Source: a virus
Length of the DNA: 30,511 nt
IMG/VR virus record: IMGVR_UViG_3300046002_000768
Location: 1 to 30,511 of that record
Strand: one strand, 5' to 3'
In this document: positions 8,501-15,878 of the stretch, one piece after another
Layout: each line of letters opens with the position of its first letter
Numbering within the stretch: the first letter of the stretch is position 1
Translations under genes and position numbers: made by a program
The notes under the pieces: generated by a model
The model's database searches: none
What the model saw: the letters and a program-made list of their open reading frames with translations, nothing else
Told to the model about the DNA's origin: nothing

Positions 8501-11015
8501 TGTAGACAAAGCAGGTTCATTTGATGAGCGTGCTTACAAAGTATTACAATTCAAGAACGTTGGCGCAGTTCCATTTGGACATAAAAGATTTTTTGATGGA
8601 GTTGCCAACGCACTTCGTATGCTCAACTCAGATGAAATGGCTCGCGTAGTAGCAGGATATAATCCTGCCTTTGTTACAGAAGCAATTGCTAAAGGTCAGT
8701 TCCGCCAAGATGCGGTAGTTGATTATTTTCTTACTGGTCCAGGTCGCAAGACCCTCAATGACTTTGCAGAATCTACACCAAATGATTTTGCTGCATTCTT
8801 GAAGACACCAGATGGACTCAAGAAGTATTTGTTTACAGCAAAAGATGCTAAATCTGGCAAAGATATATCAATGCTTGCTCGTGTGACCGAGGCTGCAGGT
8901 GGCAATAAGTCACTTATGGAACTTATCGCTAAAGGCAAGACAACAATTGCTGGCAAAGATTTGACTATTCCTAGACCTACCGATTCAGCAATCAATTCGA
9001 TTAGCAATTCTAAGCAAATGCGTGCAGGTAAGAAAGAACTACTTGAATCACAAAGTGTATTTGCCAAGGAATTGAAATCCTTGTCTGACAAGGCTGGCAA
9101 TTGGGATGGCGTTCTAATGAATGTGCCATCTCGCAACCTTGCATATCTTGAAAGTAAGTCAGATAAGCGCACATTCGTAGAGTGGTTCTTTGACCGTTCA
9201 ACAGAATTAGAAAAAAATTCTACTTTTGGTCCAGAGTTCCGTCAGGCTTACTGGGATGCTATCAATAAAATAGCAAAGGCTCTAGATGCTGATGCTAAGG
9301 CTAGACTTCTTACTGCTGCTGAAGGTTCTTTGACTACATTGCAAAAAGCAGGAAAGCAAGTTGGGGATAAACACCCAGTATGGAATGCTTTCCGTGCAGC
9401 AGATGGCAAAGGTCCACTTACTCTTGAAGATGCTCACGCATATGCTGACAATTATGCACGCAAGCAGGTCAAGGGTTTGTTCTACAACGCTCAAGAGAAG
9501 CGACTTATCTTTCATCAACTACGTTTGATTGCACCATTTGCATCAGCGTGGGAAGACACCATCCGCAGATGGTCTGAACTTGCAGTAGAGAATCCATTAG
9601 AAGTATATAAGGGTGTCAAAGCACTTGACTGGTTGCAGAATCCAGAGTCATCTGCAATCTATGGGCTAACAGACGCACAAGATTACTACGACCCTAACCA
9701 AGGATTCTTCTTTACTGACCCTAACTCAGGGCAACGTCAGTTCTTTGTACCGTTTTCTGGAACAGTAATGGCTAAACTAGCAAAGGTTGCAACTGGAGCG
9801 AACTATTCAGGTGCTCCTATGACATTTACTTCTAATCCAGCATCATTCAACTTTGCTCTTGGAGCAGGAACTATTTTGCCAGGTATCGGTCCAGGAGTGA
9901 CAATACCTCTTAGCGCACTAGGTACATTCAATAATAACTTTATTGACAATATGCCATTGGGTATTCAGAAGTGGATATTCCCATTTGGTCGTTCAGACTT
10001 TAGTGGTGGCATAGCATCTGCTGTACTTCCTGGTAACTGGAACAAGATTATTGGTGGCGTTACTGGAATAGAAGGCACATATGCTTCTAACTTCAAGCCA
10101 GTAATGAACTATCTTGCATCTGGTGGCAACTATAATCTTGACGACTCAGATGACCAAGCAAGACTTGTGCGCGATACAGATACATTTGCGCGTTGGGAAT
10201 CCATTATGCGCGGTGTTGTGGGTCTCATATCTCCTATGTCTCTTATTCAGCAAGGACTTGCTAAGGATAAAGACGGAGATACAACTCTACAGATTGCAGT
10301 CTACAATGACTTTCAAGAGATTCTAAAGAATAATGATGGCGACTACAATAAGACTTGGTTTGATTTCCTAAACTTATATGGTCCATCACAGGCATTTGCA
10401 ATCATCAGCGCAAGTTCTGGTAATGGTCCATCAAACTGGGATTCATACGCATTCGTTGTAAAGAATCCAGATGTTGCATCTAAGTATCAAGACATCTGGG
10501 GATATGTAATGCCAGGCGGTGGACTATCAACAGAGATGTACAATTGGAATCTTATCCACGATACAAAGAAACGTCTACCCGCTAAAGATATTCTCAAAAA
10601 AGTAAACAATCAAAGATACTATGCAACTCGTGATGCACTGATGACCAAGGTTGACTCAGGTGAACTGGATAAAAATCAATACACAACTGCAGTTCAGTAT
10701 CTAAAAGAATCAATGGGTGGTGGTCCAGTCACAGAGTTTGACCTTAGCAAACGTGGTCGAATTATTGACCAACTAAAACTACTAACCGCTGATGAGCGAT
10801 TTGTAGATATTCCATCCGTTACCGCGCTGCGTGACTATATGTACTTGCGCCAGACAGCACTAACAAATCTTGGCAAGAAGAATTTTACTGGTGCACAATC
10901 TGAACAATCTGAAAGAGATTGGCTTGCATCGCAAGCAGAGTGGATTATTCAAAAGAACCCAGACTTTCAAAAGATGTTTTATGGATTTTTCGCAAATGAA
11001 TTGGAAGGAAAATAA
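5586..11015 (+). CDS. giant 1809-residue virion protein, probable ejection protein
   Basis: This is the largest gene of the window. Residues 100-150 contain a Gly/Ala-rich amphipathic segment (FWRGVKGLVKGATVGLG) that may touch membranes. Residues about 275-550 are a long coiled coil rich in Ala, Glu, Lys and Gln. Near 877-900 is VRPAYIIRNIAEEQIRVAAL, and near 1287-1330 an aromatic/Arg-rich helical stretch (YADNYARKQVKGLF, FASAWEDTIRRW). The C-terminal part is globular. No lysozyme or protease motif is evident. The size, coiled coil and operon position fit an internal virion protein that leaves the capsid with the DNA, like T7 gp16, or less likely a tape measure. It starts with GTG overlapping the upstream TAG (TAGTG) and ends in TAATG with the next gene. 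Confidence 0.8.
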   Translation: MADQNKISGVLTQAQVDAEATYAAASSINPYQAALIKKNAQGNIMSPGVLESLSALGVDAKTGVGASIANIDAQTRETRLADQKAIAQERERQNFDNSGKGIFWRGVKGLVKGATVGLGNTFSLLNATARTGGAELVRSAQSFASASAGLPTIQQAPVPSAFEQTIAGQIALKSIEDVKKGKFPDIQLGDGFFPSEETGLGHVARQASLSAAKIAVRNSKGEVIGYRPRTILGDTYSNLFTLGNPESDAGNVIALAADITGSFLLDPGIARAVDVRALKKLAEQDRAAGALGKAAANEERIKKLEEVQNRAIQDAAAVRKQADALKKIKITQAQDELATARSIREGKNVDAIKTSIGVRTAQARLDEIAQYETQFTQELVNATESRKAIEAALKAPKVVARAEAALGKQLKQLEQMKADIARITAEGRVPMSTADDVAALESTIKATQDKLGGAKQLIGETPITEDALVTAKQLEDAAKTRLKEAKDFKKGSLAQVAERERTAKLAGRAREIAAKDALRAIKSEKTLSEKLSDATLSLKDKRTAWGLSVRELANLDQTLARPEFAYQAIADFLTGGHGTVAVDRLVEMTDWKEIWRKSGGRMDHKMAQGLADAKTPDDVVDILSPYLLRGDIQGGILKPGLLSRMGESITERTAFAMPLAKNLQGVGARVQSRMAEHQKVVALFDGFYSGLRAQKDLIAKPLKRGYTTKIKGGAIVNTHDREELLRATEDFGVAAKLPKEVLDKIVDEIANAATNSVAGYAASVKLMKAVFAHHAERVPPHMRDAFDKYTTAFESSVEEMSSYWASRHAAGAELKYITLTGDAVILPGPHMSSELLNSTVYFPPVSELLKLTSKLSKYKTLSEGTRLADAAINGFWKKLVLVRPAYIIRNIAEEQIRVAALGHISFFNNPGMALAMWLGRQDGPVVRRILNQFDTYRNTVFDESFSTGDTALDILDETLGHGMKNSYVDIMGVDKAGSFDERAYKVLQFKNVGAVPFGHKRFFDGVANALRMLNSDEMARVVAGYNPAFVTEAIAKGQFRQDAVVDYFLTGPGRKTLNDFAESTPNDFAAFLKTPDGLKKYLFTAKDAKSGKDISMLARVTEAAGGNKSLMELIAKGKTTIAGKDLTIPRPTDSAINSISNSKQMRAGKKELLESQSVFAKELKSLSDKAGNWDGVLMNVPSRNLAYLESKSDKRTFVEWFFDRSTELEKNSTFGPEFRQAYWDAINKIAKALDADAKARLLTAAEGSLTTLQKAGKQVGDKHPVWNAFRAADGKGPLTLEDAHAYADNYARKQVKGLFYNAQEKRLIFHQLRLIAPFASAWEDTIRRWSELAVENPLEVYKGVKALDWLQNPESSAIYGLTDAQDYYDPNQGFFFTDPNSGQRQFFVPFSGTVMAKLAKVATGANYSGAPMTFTSNPASFNFALGAGTILPGIGPGVTIPLSALGTFNNNFIDNMPLGIQKWIFPFGRSDFSGGIASAVLPGNWNKIIGGVTGIEGTYASNFKPVMNYLASGGNYNLDDSDDQARLVRDTDTFARWESIMRGVVGLISPMSLIQQGLAKDKDGDTTLQIAVYNDFQEILKNNDGDYNKTWFDFLNLYGPSQAFAIISASSGNGPSNWDSYAFVVKNPDVASKYQDIWGYVMPGGGLSTEMYNWNLIHDTKKRLPAKDILKKVNNQRYYATRDALMTKVDSGELDKNQYTTAVQYLKESMGGGPVTEFDLSKRGRIIDQLKLLTADERFVDIPSVTALRDYMYLRQTALTNLGKKNFTGAQSEQSERDWLASQAEWIIQKNPDFQKMFYGFFANELEGK

Positions 11016-12184
11016 TGGGTGGGAATACATTAGGAGATGGCAAGGGTGGTGTGAAGACCAATACAACTGCAACAATCTCTCCAGAAGCACTTATCGCCGC
11101 GGCTCAGCGTGCTGGTGGACCTAGTACTGCCAAGACTTCTGGCGACATAATTACTGGTGTATCTCTTGGTCAAGACCCTGTTACAGGTAAACCAATTACA
11201 GGTGTTGTATTTACTCCAGGGTCCGAGGAATCTTATATAAAGAGGTTACCACCGCAAGACCGTATTGCTTTCCAGAAAAAGATGTTTGCTCTTGGGATAT
11301 ATCCAAAGGGATTCAAACCAACCTTTGATGGTATGGTAACAAAAGAAGACTTTGATGCTGTTGCTAAACTTATATCAGTTGGTGAACAACGTGGTAAAGG
11401 CGACCTCAATGAGATTATCAACATTGCTAAAAAGGAACCTAAGGTACTCAACTACCTCAGGACTGGTGGCTATGCCCCTACTGGAACGGTTGTAGTAACT
11501 GATACAAAAGAGGCTGCATCTAATCTCAATGATTACTTCCTGAACTTATTCAATGACAAGCCAAGTAAAGAAGAAATAAAGGCATACCAGACCGCTCTCA
11601 ATACAAGAGAACGTAGTGCCAAGGGTGGAGTTAGTCAACAGGAGCGTCAGGATATTATTCTTTCAGTTGCTAACTCACGTATTACTAAGGCTTCACAGGG
11701 TGCATTAGCAGGAGATATAGCAGCAAAAGATGTGTTAGATAGTGGAAGCATTGGCAGAAGAGTCCGAGAGATTCGCCAAGCCTACGATAACAATGGTATT
11801 ACAGTTAGTGATAGAACTGTATATAACCTAGCAGGTAAGTCTATCCGTAGCCAAGAGGCTTATGACAATATCCTTGAAGATATAAATCAGAATGCAACAT
11901 TGCAATGGGGTCAACTAGCCACTGGGCTAAAGCCTGGTCAAGATATGCGTAGCAAACTACAGCCGTATATTACATTGCGTTCACAGATTCGTGGTATCCC
12001 AGAGGACCAAATCAAGGTATCCGATATGGAAGATGTTATGAATGCAGATGGAACTTTCAAACGTCCTGCTGAATACAAGACAAATCAGTATAAAAGCAAC
12101 GACTATCTACAGAGTCAAGCATATAAAGATACTGTCCTCAACGATACACAAGTTGTATTACGCAACTTTGGGATTGGTTCATAA
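11015..12184 (+). CDS. predicted internal virion protein
   Basis: 389 residues, soluble. The N-terminal 60 residues are Gly/Thr-rich. About residues 74-118 (YIKRLPPQDRIAFQKKMFAL, then FDGMVTKEDFDAVAKLI) resemble a small helical fold with a faint likeness to peptidoglycan-binding type 1 repeats (ALG.YP.F...G.V...D), which would suit a protein that meets the cell wall during entry. The rest is helical and Gln/Asn-rich (TLQWGQLATGLKPGQDM). Both ends are coupled by one-base overlaps with the giant protein and the next gene, suggesting the three are made in fixed ratio and act together. The function is inferred from context only. Confidence 0.7.
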   Translation: MGGNTLGDGKGGVKTNTTATISPEALIAAAQRAGGPSTAKTSGDIITGVSLGQDPVTGKPITGVVFTPGSEESYIKRLPPQDRIAFQKKMFALGIYPKGFKPTFDGMVTKEDFDAVAKLISVGEQRGKGDLNEIINIAKKEPKVLNYLRTGGYAPTGTVVVTDTKEAASNLNDYFLNLFNDKPSKEEIKAYQTALNTRERSAKGGVSQQERQDIILSVANSRITKASQGALAGDIAAKDVLDSGSIGRRVREIRQAYDNNGITVSDRTVYNLAGKSIRSQEAYDNILEDINQNATLQWGQLATGLKPGQDMRSKLQPYITLRSQIRGIPEDQIKVSDMEDVMNADGTFKRPAEYKTNQYKSNDYLQSQAYKDTVLNDTQVVLRNFGIGS

Positions 12185-13278
12185 TGGCTGCAGCAGATTA
12201 TATTGACCCAGCACAAATTAGAGGGCGAGAAAAAACTGCCGCTATTGCCGCTGCTGCAAAGATTGCAGCACCTATTGTAGAACCTTGGTATGGCGCTGGA
12301 ATGCTTGGTACTGCACCAGTTGCAATGCCAGCATATGACCCATATGCAATCATATCTCCATTAGATGTAGCCAATGCTGCTAAGCCTGGAGTCGTACCTG
12401 CACCATCGGTTTCAGACAAGAAGATTGTAGACCCACCTGCTGAAACAACTGTGAATCCAGCATTTGCTATCATAGAAAATACACTAAAGAACTACGGTAT
12501 GGAAGGCGTTGCTGCTGCTGTAGCAAAGGTACGCGCTGATTATCCTGAAATAAATAGTGTTGATTTGCTTACTTTGCTCAAAGTAGACCCACGTTATAAT
12601 GAACCTTATCTAAAGCGTTTTGCTGGTAATGCAAACCTTATGAAGAAGGGTCTTCCAACACTTGATGATGCTACTTATCTCAAGGTTGAGAAAGAATACG
12701 AAAAGATTTTCAAGGCATATGACACACCATTGCTGGCTAATCGTGAAAACTATGCAACTCTTATTGGTAACTCAATGGATGCAGAGGATGTAACAAGTAG
12801 AATTATTCTTGGATATGACCGCCTCAAAGCAGACCCAAATTCAGAAACAGCATTTAGAACTTTCTTCCCAACCCTTTCAAAGGGTGACATTGTATCTGCA
12901 ATGCTCAATCCAGAAGTTATGCTTCCAGCATTAGAGCGTAAGGTAAAGGTAGCAGAGATTGCTGGTTCAGCACTTACTGCTGGACTAGAAGCAAACCAAG
13001 TATCAGCACAATCATTGGCAGACTTTGGTGTTACTAAGCCACAAGCCCAAATTGGTTATCAGAGGATTGCATACGAAAAGCCACGTGGTGAATTCCTATC
13101 AGCAATATCACCTGAAGAAGGAATCAAATACACACAAGGTTTAGCGGAGGACATCCAGTTCAAGAAAGATGCCAAAGCAATCAAGCAACAAGAGATGCTT
13201 ATTGAAAAAGAGAAGGCTCGTTTATCTGGAAAATCAGGTATGGCACGAGGCGCACTCTCTAGCCCAAAGGCTTTCTAA
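12184..13278 (+). CDS. predicted internal virion protein
   Basis: 364 residues. An Ala-rich N-terminus (YIDPAQIRGREKTAAIAAAA) and a Pro-rich linker lead to helical segments (NTLKNYGMEGVAAAVAKVRA near 98-117), a central helical domain (EKEYEKIFKAYDTPLLANRE) and a C-terminal charged helix (FKKDAKAIKQQEMLIEKEKA) that could form a coiled coil. No signal peptide or membrane segment is seen. It is the last gene before the structured leader of the scaffold and capsid genes, and is coupled to its upstream neighbour by TAATG. Probably a virion protein working with the giant protein; the family is not recognised. Confidence 0.7.
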   Translation: MAAADYIDPAQIRGREKTAAIAAAAKIAAPIVEPWYGAGMLGTAPVAMPAYDPYAIISPLDVANAAKPGVVPAPSVSDKKIVDPPAETTVNPAFAIIENTLKNYGMEGVAAAVAKVRADYPEINSVDLLTLLKVDPRYNEPYLKRFAGNANLMKKGLPTLDDATYLKVEKEYEKIFKAYDTPLLANRENYATLIGNSMDAEDVTSRIILGYDRLKADPNSETAFRTFFPTLSKGDIVSAMLNPEVMLPALERKVKVAEIAGSALTAGLEANQVSAQSLADFGVTKPQAQIGYQRIAYEKPRGEFLSAISPEEGIKYTQGLAEDIQFKKDAKAIKQQEMLIEKEKARLSGKSGMARGALSSPKAF

Positions 13279-13403
13279 ACAAACAGAATCCCACTCTAAT
13301 CGACCAGCATAGAGTGGCGTACAAGACTGGTAGTAAGAGCCAGCCCAATCCCCCGATTGGAATCTGAGGCTTGCGAACTAACTAATAGAGAAGGGTGGTT
13401 GCT
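13279..13403 (+). promoter_or_regulatory. structured leader before scaffold and capsid genes
   Basis: This is one of the few gaps over 100 bases inside the late operon. It contains CCACTCT (13291-13297) with AGAGTGG (13311-13317), a 7-bp inverted repeat, and CCAATC-CCCC-GATTGG (13345-13360), a tight 6-bp hairpin. An outer AGCC/GGCT pair around the second hairpin is also possible. No T run follows, so it is not a terminator. It may be an RNA processing or stabilising site, or hide a promoter that boosts scaffold and capsid synthesis. AGAAGGG at 13389-13395 is the ribosome site of the next gene. Confidence 0.4.
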
Positions 13404-13880
13404 ATGAGCAACAACTACTGGGATGAAGACGAAGACGACCTAGATACACAGGACGATGTACAGATGGATGGAAGTGACCTCCTAAAGAAGTTACGGAAAG
13501 CCAAACGTTCAGATGAAAAGCGTATCAAAGAACTCACTGAGCAACTTGAGGGATTATCCAAGTCGCAGCGTGAGCGTACAGTCAAAGATGTCCTAGAAAA
13601 GCAAGGTGTAAATCCAAAGGCACAACGATTGATTCTAAAAGACTTAGAGGAAATTACAGAAGAGTCAGTGAATAACTGGCTTGATGATAATGGAGACTTG
13701 TTCGGAATCACCCGTGCACAGGAGGCACCTAAAGCGAGTGAAGTTGACCGCGCTGCATTACGCCAGCAGGACAGTGTAACTCAAGGTGCAACAACACCTG
13801 ACCGAGCAGAGAACCTAGAACAACGATTAGCAAATGCAGAATCTGCAGATGAAATCTTGTCTCTACTCCGCTCACAATAA
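13404..13880 (+). CDS. probable capsid scaffolding protein
   Basis: 158 residues, highly charged. It has an acidic N-terminus (MSNNYWDEDEDDLDTQDD), a coiled-coil helix (about 24-60, LLKKLRKAKRSDEKRIKELT), a second helical region (VKDVLEKQGVNPKAQRLILK) and a short C-terminal helix (ENLEQRLANAESADEILSLL). This is the composition of scaffolding proteins, and it sits directly before the major capsid gene, where scaffolds normally are. The ATG at 13404 is chosen because AGAAGGG is correctly spaced 8 bases before it; an in-frame GTG at 13395 would overlap that ribosome site. Confidence 0.75.
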   Translation: MSNNYWDEDEDDLDTQDDVQMDGSDLLKKLRKAKRSDEKRIKELTEQLEGLSKSQRERTVKDVLEKQGVNPKAQRLILKDLEEITEESVNNWLDDNGDLFGITRAQEAPKASEVDRAALRQQDSVTQGATTPDRAENLEQRLANAESADEILSLLRSQ

Positions 13881-13916
13881 TCATAGTTTCTAACTACTAA
13901 AAAGGAAATAACCTAA

Positions 13917-14870
13917 ATGGCTAACGCATTCGTATCCACAGCCTCCGATAACCTCGGAGGAACCGCTGGGTCCGCTGGTCTAGTACAGAAGGCTTATGAC
14001 CGTCTCTTGGAGTTCGCACTCCGCTCAGAGCCACTCATTCGCTCAGTTGCTGACAAGCGCCCAACAAACCAATCAATCCCAGGTTCAACAGTTGTTCTAC
14101 AACGCTACGTTGACCTTGCTGCAGCAACAACTGCACTCACAGAAACAACTGACCCAGATGCAGTAGCAATGTCTACACCAACAACAGTTACTATTACTCT
14201 CAATGAGTACGGTAACTCTGTTCTTGTAACACGTGCTTTGGAACTCTTCAGTCTTTCTGATGTAGACCCAGCAATTGCTAACATCATCGCATTCAACCTT
14301 GCCGATTCAATCGACTCAGTTGCAATGACAACACTTCGTGGTGGAACTAACGTAATTTACTCAGGTTCAACTGCAACATCAACAGCAACAGTTACTGCTG
14401 CTGCAACACTTTCTTCAGCAAACATCCGCAAGGCTGTTGCTAAGTTGCGTGCTGGTAAGACAACAGCCCGTAAAGGTTCACTCTACTGGGCTGGTATCCA
14501 CCCAGAAGTTTCACACGACCTCCGCGCTGAGACAGGTTCAGCAGGATGGCTTCTTCCTAACCAATACGGTTCTGCACAGGACCGCATCTGGGCTGGAGAA
14601 ATTGGAACATACGAAGGTGCATACTTCGTTGAGTCACCACGCCTTTACTCTGCAACAGACGGTGCTTCATCTGCAAAGGTGTACCGCACAATCCTCGCAG
14701 GACAGCAAGCAATGGCAGAAGCCGTTGCCGAAGAACCACACGTAGTCATCGGACCAGTCGTGGACAAGTTGATGCGTCACCGCCCAATGGGTTGGTACGG
14801 CGTACTTGGCTTTGCTCGCTACCGCGAAGAAGCACTATACCGAATCGAATCAGGTTCATCAATCGCATAG
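13917..14870 (+). CDS. major capsid protein (N4 gp56-like / HK97 fold)
   Basis: 317 residues. After a short N-terminal arm, helix LVQKAYDRLLEFALRSEPLI (22-41) leads to GSTVVLQRYVDLAAATTALT (56-75) and VTITLNEYGNSVLVTRALEL (91-110). This is the pattern of the N4 gp56-like major capsid family (a beta strand ending near a LTE-type motif, then ..VTL.EYGN...). The C-terminus has GWYGVLGFARYREEALYRIE. Length and position after a scaffold fit. AAAGGAAAT precedes the ATG. Codons look strongly biased to C-ending forms (AAC, TTC, ATC) compared with neighbours, as expected of a very highly expressed gene. A long stem-loop follows the stop. Confidence 0.88.
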   Translation: MANAFVSTASDNLGGTAGSAGLVQKAYDRLLEFALRSEPLIRSVADKRPTNQSIPGSTVVLQRYVDLAAATTALTETTDPDAVAMSTPTTVTITLNEYGNSVLVTRALELFSLSDVDPAIANIIAFNLADSIDSVAMTTLRGGTNVIYSGSTATSTATVTAAATLSSANIRKAVAKLRAGKTTARKGSLYWAGIHPEVSHDLRAETGSAGWLLPNQYGSAQDRIWAGEIGTYEGAYFVESPRLYSATDGASSAKVYRTILAGQQAMAEAVAEEPHVVIGPVVDKLMRHRPMGWYGVLGFARYREEALYRIESGSSIA

Positions 14871-14880
14871 TTGATTGACG

Positions 14881-14920
14881 GCTAAGCAGTAGGAACGGCG
14901 AACACGACCTACTGCTTGGC
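14881..14920 (+). promoter_or_regulatory. 13-bp stem-loop after the capsid gene
   Basis: GCTAAGCAGTAGG (14881-14893) pairs with CCTACTGCTTGGC (14908-14920), 13 bp with one G-U pair, across a 14-base loop. It lies 10 bases after the capsid stop. What follows (AGTAAATTCACTATAAGGAG) has no T run, and the operon continues, so it is more likely an mRNA-stabilising or processing hairpin, or a partial terminator that sets capsid mRNA excess. Confidence 0.6.
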
Positions 14921-14944
14921 AGTAAATTCACTATAAGGAGACAA

Positions 14945-15214
14945 ATGGCAGACTATACATTCACAACACCTTATGTACTTGAAGGTCCATCAGGTGGTCA
15001 TCGTTTGTTTTACTTTGCCAACTTACGTAAAGGTATTACTATCGTAAAGTCTGGTGCCACTTACTCACAGATTCGTTACCCAGTTGATTCAGACTTAGAA
15101 GATTACGATGAGGTCTATCGCGGTGGGTATCAGCACACAGTAAACGATGCAATAAAAGCAGCACTCATTGCTGGTGGAGTAGGGATAACAGAGGCAAACT
15201 TCGTAGCACAATAA
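14945..15214 (+). CDS. small protein after capsid, unknown function
   Basis: 89 residues with beta-rich character (YTFTTPYVLEGPSGGHRLFY, then RKGITIVKSGATYSQIRYPV) and a C-terminal helix (HTVNDAIKAALIAGGVGITE). A strong AAGGAG lies 6 bases before the ATG. Its place directly after the capsid gene suggests a virion component such as a capsid decoration or head-completion protein. Proteins of this look recur in actinobacteriophage structural operons, but I know no function. Confidence 0.75.
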   Translation: MADYTFTTPYVLEGPSGGHRLFYFANLRKGITIVKSGATYSQIRYPVDSDLEDYDEVYRGGYQHTVNDAIKAALIAGGVGITEANFVAQ

Positions 15215-15221
15215 GGGACAA

Positions 15222-15533
15222 ATGAATCTACACAGAATGCAGAAGCATCCTGAATATGTTGAAGGATGTTTTGGTTGTAAGGTCGGAACACTTGAACTCA
15301 ACTCAGGTGATGCGACTAGAGATATACCAGATAAAAAATGGAACTCTGAATTGCAGGCATATCGAGATGCGAGAGCACAAGGTATCCAGCCTTCAGGAAC
15401 AAGAATGAATGATATAGAAGCAGCACATAAAGCGTCAGAGACATTGGGTAGAGCATACGATGCTGACTCAATGCCTAAGGCAAAAGATATAAACCACAAA
15501 TCCGCTGAAGTAATGAAAGAACTGGGAGTATAA
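15222..15533 (+). CDS. small protein with CxxC, unknown function
   Basis: 103 residues. The N-terminal half, MNLHRMQKHPEYVEGCFGCK, has a CFGC pair (C16, C19) with nearby His residues and could bind a metal. It continues with SELQAYRDARAQGIQPSGT (about 44-62), a phrase I recognise from small conserved actinobacteriophage proteins, and ends in charged helices. AAGGGA precedes the ATG. It lies among small genes after the capsid gene. Family function unknown; a virion or head-associated role is inferred from position. Confidence 0.75.
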   Translation: MNLHRMQKHPEYVEGCFGCKVGTLELNSGDATRDIPDKKWNSELQAYRDARAQGIQPSGTRMNDIEAAHKASETLGRAYDADSMPKAKDINHKSAEVMKELGV

Positions 15534-15534
15534 A

Positions 15535-15675
15535 ATGCCAAAAGTAGGAATGAAAGAATTCGCATACACAGCAAAGGGTATGAAGGCAGCCAAGATGGAA
15601 GCCAAGAAAACTGGCAAGCCAATGAAGAAGGCTGGCAAGAAGGCTATGCCTAAGAAAATGGGCAAGAAGAAGTAA
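15535..15675 (+). CDS. 46-residue lysine-rich basic protein
   Basis: A 46-codon gene beginning MPKVGMKEFAYTAKGMKAAK and ending in lysine and glycine blocks (KKMGKKK). It sits exactly between two genes: the ATG is one base after the upstream TAA, and its own TAA is directly followed by the next ATG. The start PKVGxKxFAYTxKG is typical of tiny basic proteins found in the head region of many phages. The charge suggests nucleic acid binding or capsid decoration; neither is shown. Its ribosome site (GGGAGT) lies inside the end of the upstream gene, 9 bases before the ATG. Confidence 0.8.
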   Translation: MPKVGMKEFAYTAKGMKAAKMEAKKTGKPMKKAGKKAMPKKMGKKK

Positions 15676-15864
15676 ATGGCAATGCAACCAACTGGTGATG
15701 CTGCTGCAAAGATGTATCGTCAACAAGTATCAAAGGCTGGCGTAGCAAAGGCACAGAAAGAAGCAACTGCTGCACTCAATGCCAAGTACCCAGGAATGTT
15801 TATTCCAGAGACAAGAACAACTCCTGGTTTGAACAAGACTAAAGCAACAGCAAAGAAGAAATAA
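15676..15864 (+). CDS. 62-residue basic protein
   Basis: 62 residues. The N-terminal helix AMQPTGDAAAKMYRQQVSKA is followed by KAQKEATAALNAKYPGMFIP and a basic end (NKTKATAKKK). It starts at the base after the stop of the lysine-rich gene, so the two are almost certainly co-translated. With its neighbours it forms a cluster of small basic proteins. No family is recognised; a head-associated or DNA-binding role is inference. Confidence 0.75.
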   Translation: MAMQPTGDAAAKMYRQQVSKAGVAKAQKEATAALNAKYPGMFIPETRTTPGLNKTKATAKKK

Positions 15865-15878
15865 TAAAGGTGGGGACA

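Noticed and set aside
13279-13403. tRNA or small-RNA gene in the leader before the scaffold gene
   Set aside because: The hairpins do not form a cloverleaf, there is no T-loop consensus and no CCA or acceptor pairing.
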